From an uncultured Lentisphaeraceae bacterium (GTDB lineage: Bacteria; Verrucomicrobiota; Kiritimatiellia; RFP12; DVOR01): DNA of 6,953 bases. Numbering within the stretch: the first letter of the stretch is position 1; every line of letters begins with the position of its first letter. The position numbers were made by a program, and so were the translations under genes. Location of the stretch: contig CAMGJH010000054.1 in the NCBI GenBank assembly GCA_946056345.1, positions 1-6,953 on the forward strand. Reading direction: 5' to 3'. The notes beneath the pieces were generated by a model. The model was not told where the DNA came from. It saw nothing but the letters and a program-made list of their open reading frames with translations, and searched no databases. Of this stretch, positions 5,409 to 6,953 are shown piece after piece.

Positions 5409-6780
5409 CCCCGCCGATACCGCCACCACCGTTGGCAAGATTAACCCCGATGTCCTCGCCTTCACCGAGGGCAAGGACCCCGTCCTCGACCTCGCCCTCG
5501 CCGAGGTCGATTGCCTGGGCACCGCCGCCCACGTCACAATGCTCACCCGGATGGCCTTCAAGCCCACCCTCTTCACCCCCGAGCAGCGCAACGCCGTCGT
5601 CGCCGCCCTCGCCGACATCATCGCCGAGGCCCGCCGGGGCGACTTCTCCATCACCGCCGCCGACCAGGATGTCCACCTCGCCGTCGAGCGCCGCCTCACC
5701 GAGCGCCTGGGCGACCTGGGCAAGAAGGTCCACACCTGCCGCTCGCGCAACGACCAGGTGGCCGTCGACATCCGTCTGCACATCCGCAACGAGCTCAACG
5801 CCTTGCGTATCGAGCTCGCCGACCTCGCCGCCGACCTCCTCGCCCTCGCCCAGAAGCACCCGCGCGTCCCCCTCGTCGGCCGCACCCACCTCCAGCCCGC
5901 GATGCCCTCCTCGGTCGCTATGTGGGCCAGCGCCTACGCCGAGATGCTCCTCGACGATGACTACCTCCTCCAGGCCGCCGCCAAAGTCAACAACCTCTGT
6001 CCCCTCGGCTCAGCCGCCGGCTACGGCGTGCCCCTGCCCATTGACCGCCAGCTGACCTCCGACCTCCTGGCCTTCGACCGCCCCCACCACAACGTCTTCT
6101 ACGCCTCCTGTGCCCGCGGCAAGGACGAGGCCGTCCTCCTCTCCGCCTGCTCGCAGGTGATGCTTTCCCTCTCGCGCCTGGCCGAGGACCTCATCCTCTT
6201 CTCGATGCCCGAGTTCCGCTACTTCACCCTCCCGCGCGACCTCTGCACCGGCTCGTCGATTATGCCCCAGAAGTATAACCCCGACGTCCTCGAGCTCATC
6301 CGCGCCAAGGCCGCCCTCCTCATCGGCCAGGCCACCGCCGCCTCCACCATCCTCAAGGCGATGCCCGGCGGCTACAACCGCGACCTCCAGGACACCAAGG
6401 AGCTCTACATGGAGGGCCTGCGCACCACCCGCACCTCCCTGCGCATTATGCGCCTGATGGCCCAGAACCTCACCGTCAACCCCGAGGCCTGCCGCGCCGC
6501 CTTCGCCGAGCCCGGCGTCTTCGCCACCGACCGCGCCCTCGAGCTCGTCGCCTCCGGGATGCCTTTCCGCGATGCCTACCACCAGGTTCGCGACCACCTC
6601 GAGGACCTCCGCGGGATGGACCCCGATGCCGTCATCGCCCAGAAGACCCACCTCGGTGGCACCAACGGTCTCGACCTCCCCCTCCTCCGCGCCCGCGCCG
6701 ATACCCTCCGCGCCGAGGCCTCCGCCGCCCAGGCCAAAGCCGCCGCCGCCTTCGCCGCGCTGTTGCAGCCGATTGTCTAA
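5401..6780 (+). CDS. argH: Argininosuccinate lyase
   Basis: ArgH cleaves argininosuccinate to arginine and fumarate, the last step of arginine synthesis, as a cytoplasmic homotetramer. The 459-residue product has the fumarase/aspartase superfamily signature GSSIMPQKYNPD at 284-295, whose mobile loop carries the catalytic serine (S285 or S286). It also has CRSRNDQVAVDIR (114-126) and the active-site GRTHLQPAMPSS (160-171) with T162 and H163. These, with a C-terminal helical domain (about 365-459), cover the whole fold at normal length. The N-terminus lacks the usual 'LWGGRF' opening and goes straight into LAFTEGKDPVLDLALAEVDC, a form close to Bacteroidetes-type ArgH, which also carry 'FTVGkDrxmDlyLA.yD'. 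It overlaps the preceding gene by eight bases and is followed by a terminator, so it is the last gene of the unit. No other arginine gene is present in the window. Confidence 0.95.
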   Translation: MSNPADTATTVGKINPDVLAFTEGKDPVLDLALAEVDCLGTAAHVTMLTRMAFKPTLFTPEQRNAVVAALADIIAEARRGDFSITAADQDVHLAVERRLTERLGDLGKKVHTCRSRNDQVAVDIRLHIRNELNALRIELADLAADLLALAQKHPRVPLVGRTHLQPAMPSSVAMWASAYAEMLLDDDYLLQAAAKVNNLCPLGSAAGYGVPLPIDRQLTSDLLAFDRPHHNVFYASCARGKDEAVLLSACSQVMLSLSRLAEDLILFSMPEFRYFTLPRDLCTGSSIMPQKYNPDVLELIRAKAALLIGQATAASTILKAMPGGYNRDLQDTKELYMEGLRTTRTSLRIMRLMAQNLTVNPEACRAAFAEPGVFATDRALELVASGMPFRDAYHQVRDHLEDLRGMDPDAVIAQKTHLGGTNGLDLPLLRARADTLRAEASAAQAKAAAAFAALLQPIV

Positions 6781-6816
6781 GCCCCCCCGGGGGCCCCTCG
6801 CCCCCGGACCCCCTCG

Positions 6817-6833
6817 GGAGCGCGGGGCGCTCC
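6817..6833 (+). other. Perfect GC hairpin after argH
   Basis: GGAGCGC (6817-6823) and GCGCTCC (6827-6833) form a perfect seven-pair stem with a GGG loop. No T-run follows, so it is not itself an intrinsic terminator. It may protect the 3' end of the message or pause polymerase ahead of the terminator that begins six bases later. Confidence 0.5.
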
Positions 6834-6838
6834 ACCCC

Positions 6839-6873
6839 GGCCGACGCGCCCTCCGGCACGTCGGCTTTGCTTT
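6839..6873 (+). terminator. Intrinsic terminator of the operon
   Basis: GCCGACG (6840-6846) pairs with CGTCGGC (6859-6865). After one C-A mismatch the stem continues with GCC (6848-6850) and GGC (6855-6857), closing a CTCC loop. A G-T pair can add to the base. The stem is followed at once by TTTGCTTT (6866-6873), the most T-rich stretch in the region. Position and form fit a Rho-independent terminator ending the operon 58 bases after the argH stop. Confidence 0.75.
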
Positions 6874-6953
6874 GCACTGAGGCTCCTTTGGCACACGCAG
6901 CCCGCCCAGAACCCCCAGCCCCTCTGCCGCGCCCGCCCCTCACCCACGCACCC

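Noticed and set aside
4254..5885. A 543-codon open frame on the minus strand, and other long minus-strand frames (e.g. 1942-2835, 6010-6894)
   Set aside because: Their translations are low-complexity and rich in G, E, R or A. They lie antisense to well-supported genes and arise from the strong C-ending codon bias of the + strand.
6782..6797. C/G run after argH as a terminator or quadruplex
   Set aside because: It is a simple C7G5C4 tract. It can fold on itself but lacks a T-tail, and four separate G-runs at short spacing are absent on one strand.
6874..6953. Start of another gene after the terminator
   Set aside because: No start codon with a ribosome-binding site and no recognisable peptide on either strand; the stretch is C-rich and ends with the window.

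Overview
The window is a compact, GC-rich stretch of a Gram-negative bacterial chromosome. All six complete genes lie on the + strand. Gaps between them are at most 31 bases, and neighbouring genes overlap at two junctions. The gene set (BamD-like periplasmic protein, LptE-like lipoprotein, MsbA-like ABC exporter) requires a double-membrane cell with an outer membrane. The ArgH is of the type whose N-terminus resembles Bacteroidetes and PVC-group enzymes. Together with the high GC and C-ending codons this suggests, as inference only, a member of the PVC superphylum such as a Kiritimatiellota, Lentisphaerota or Verrucomicrobiota relative, possibly from a metagenome.

Layout. Positions 1-44 may hold the last 13 codons of an upstream gene. 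Positions 45-126 are a short intergenic region with an extended -10 promoter element placed so that transcription would start at or next to the first ATG (a leaderless candidate). Then follow: a BamD/YfiO-like TPR protein (127-1179), an LptE-like lipoprotein (1179-1856), an MsbA-type ABC exporter (1870-3618), a ComEB-type dCMP deaminase (3641-4108), an unrecognised secreted protein (4140-5408) and argininosuccinate lyase ArgH (5401-6780). A strong intrinsic terminator follows at 6839-6873. The last 80 bases hold nothing I can recognise.

How the genes fit together. The first three form an envelope-biogenesis block for outer-membrane protein and lipopolysaccharide assembly or lipid flipping. 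The dCMP deaminase (pyrimidine nucleotide supply) and ArgH (arginine synthesis) are housekeeping genes that appear to share the transcript.

The most unusual object is a ~135-base segment bounded by inverted arrays of a 7-base unit (GTCGACA x4 on the left, TGTCGAC x3 on the right). It lies inside the first 54 codons of the secreted-protein gene, between a well-placed ribosome-binding site and start codon and the hydrophobic core of the signal peptide. Removing 135 bases in frame would restore a normal-length signal peptide, so this looks like a small repeat-bounded insertion that the reading frame has tolerated.
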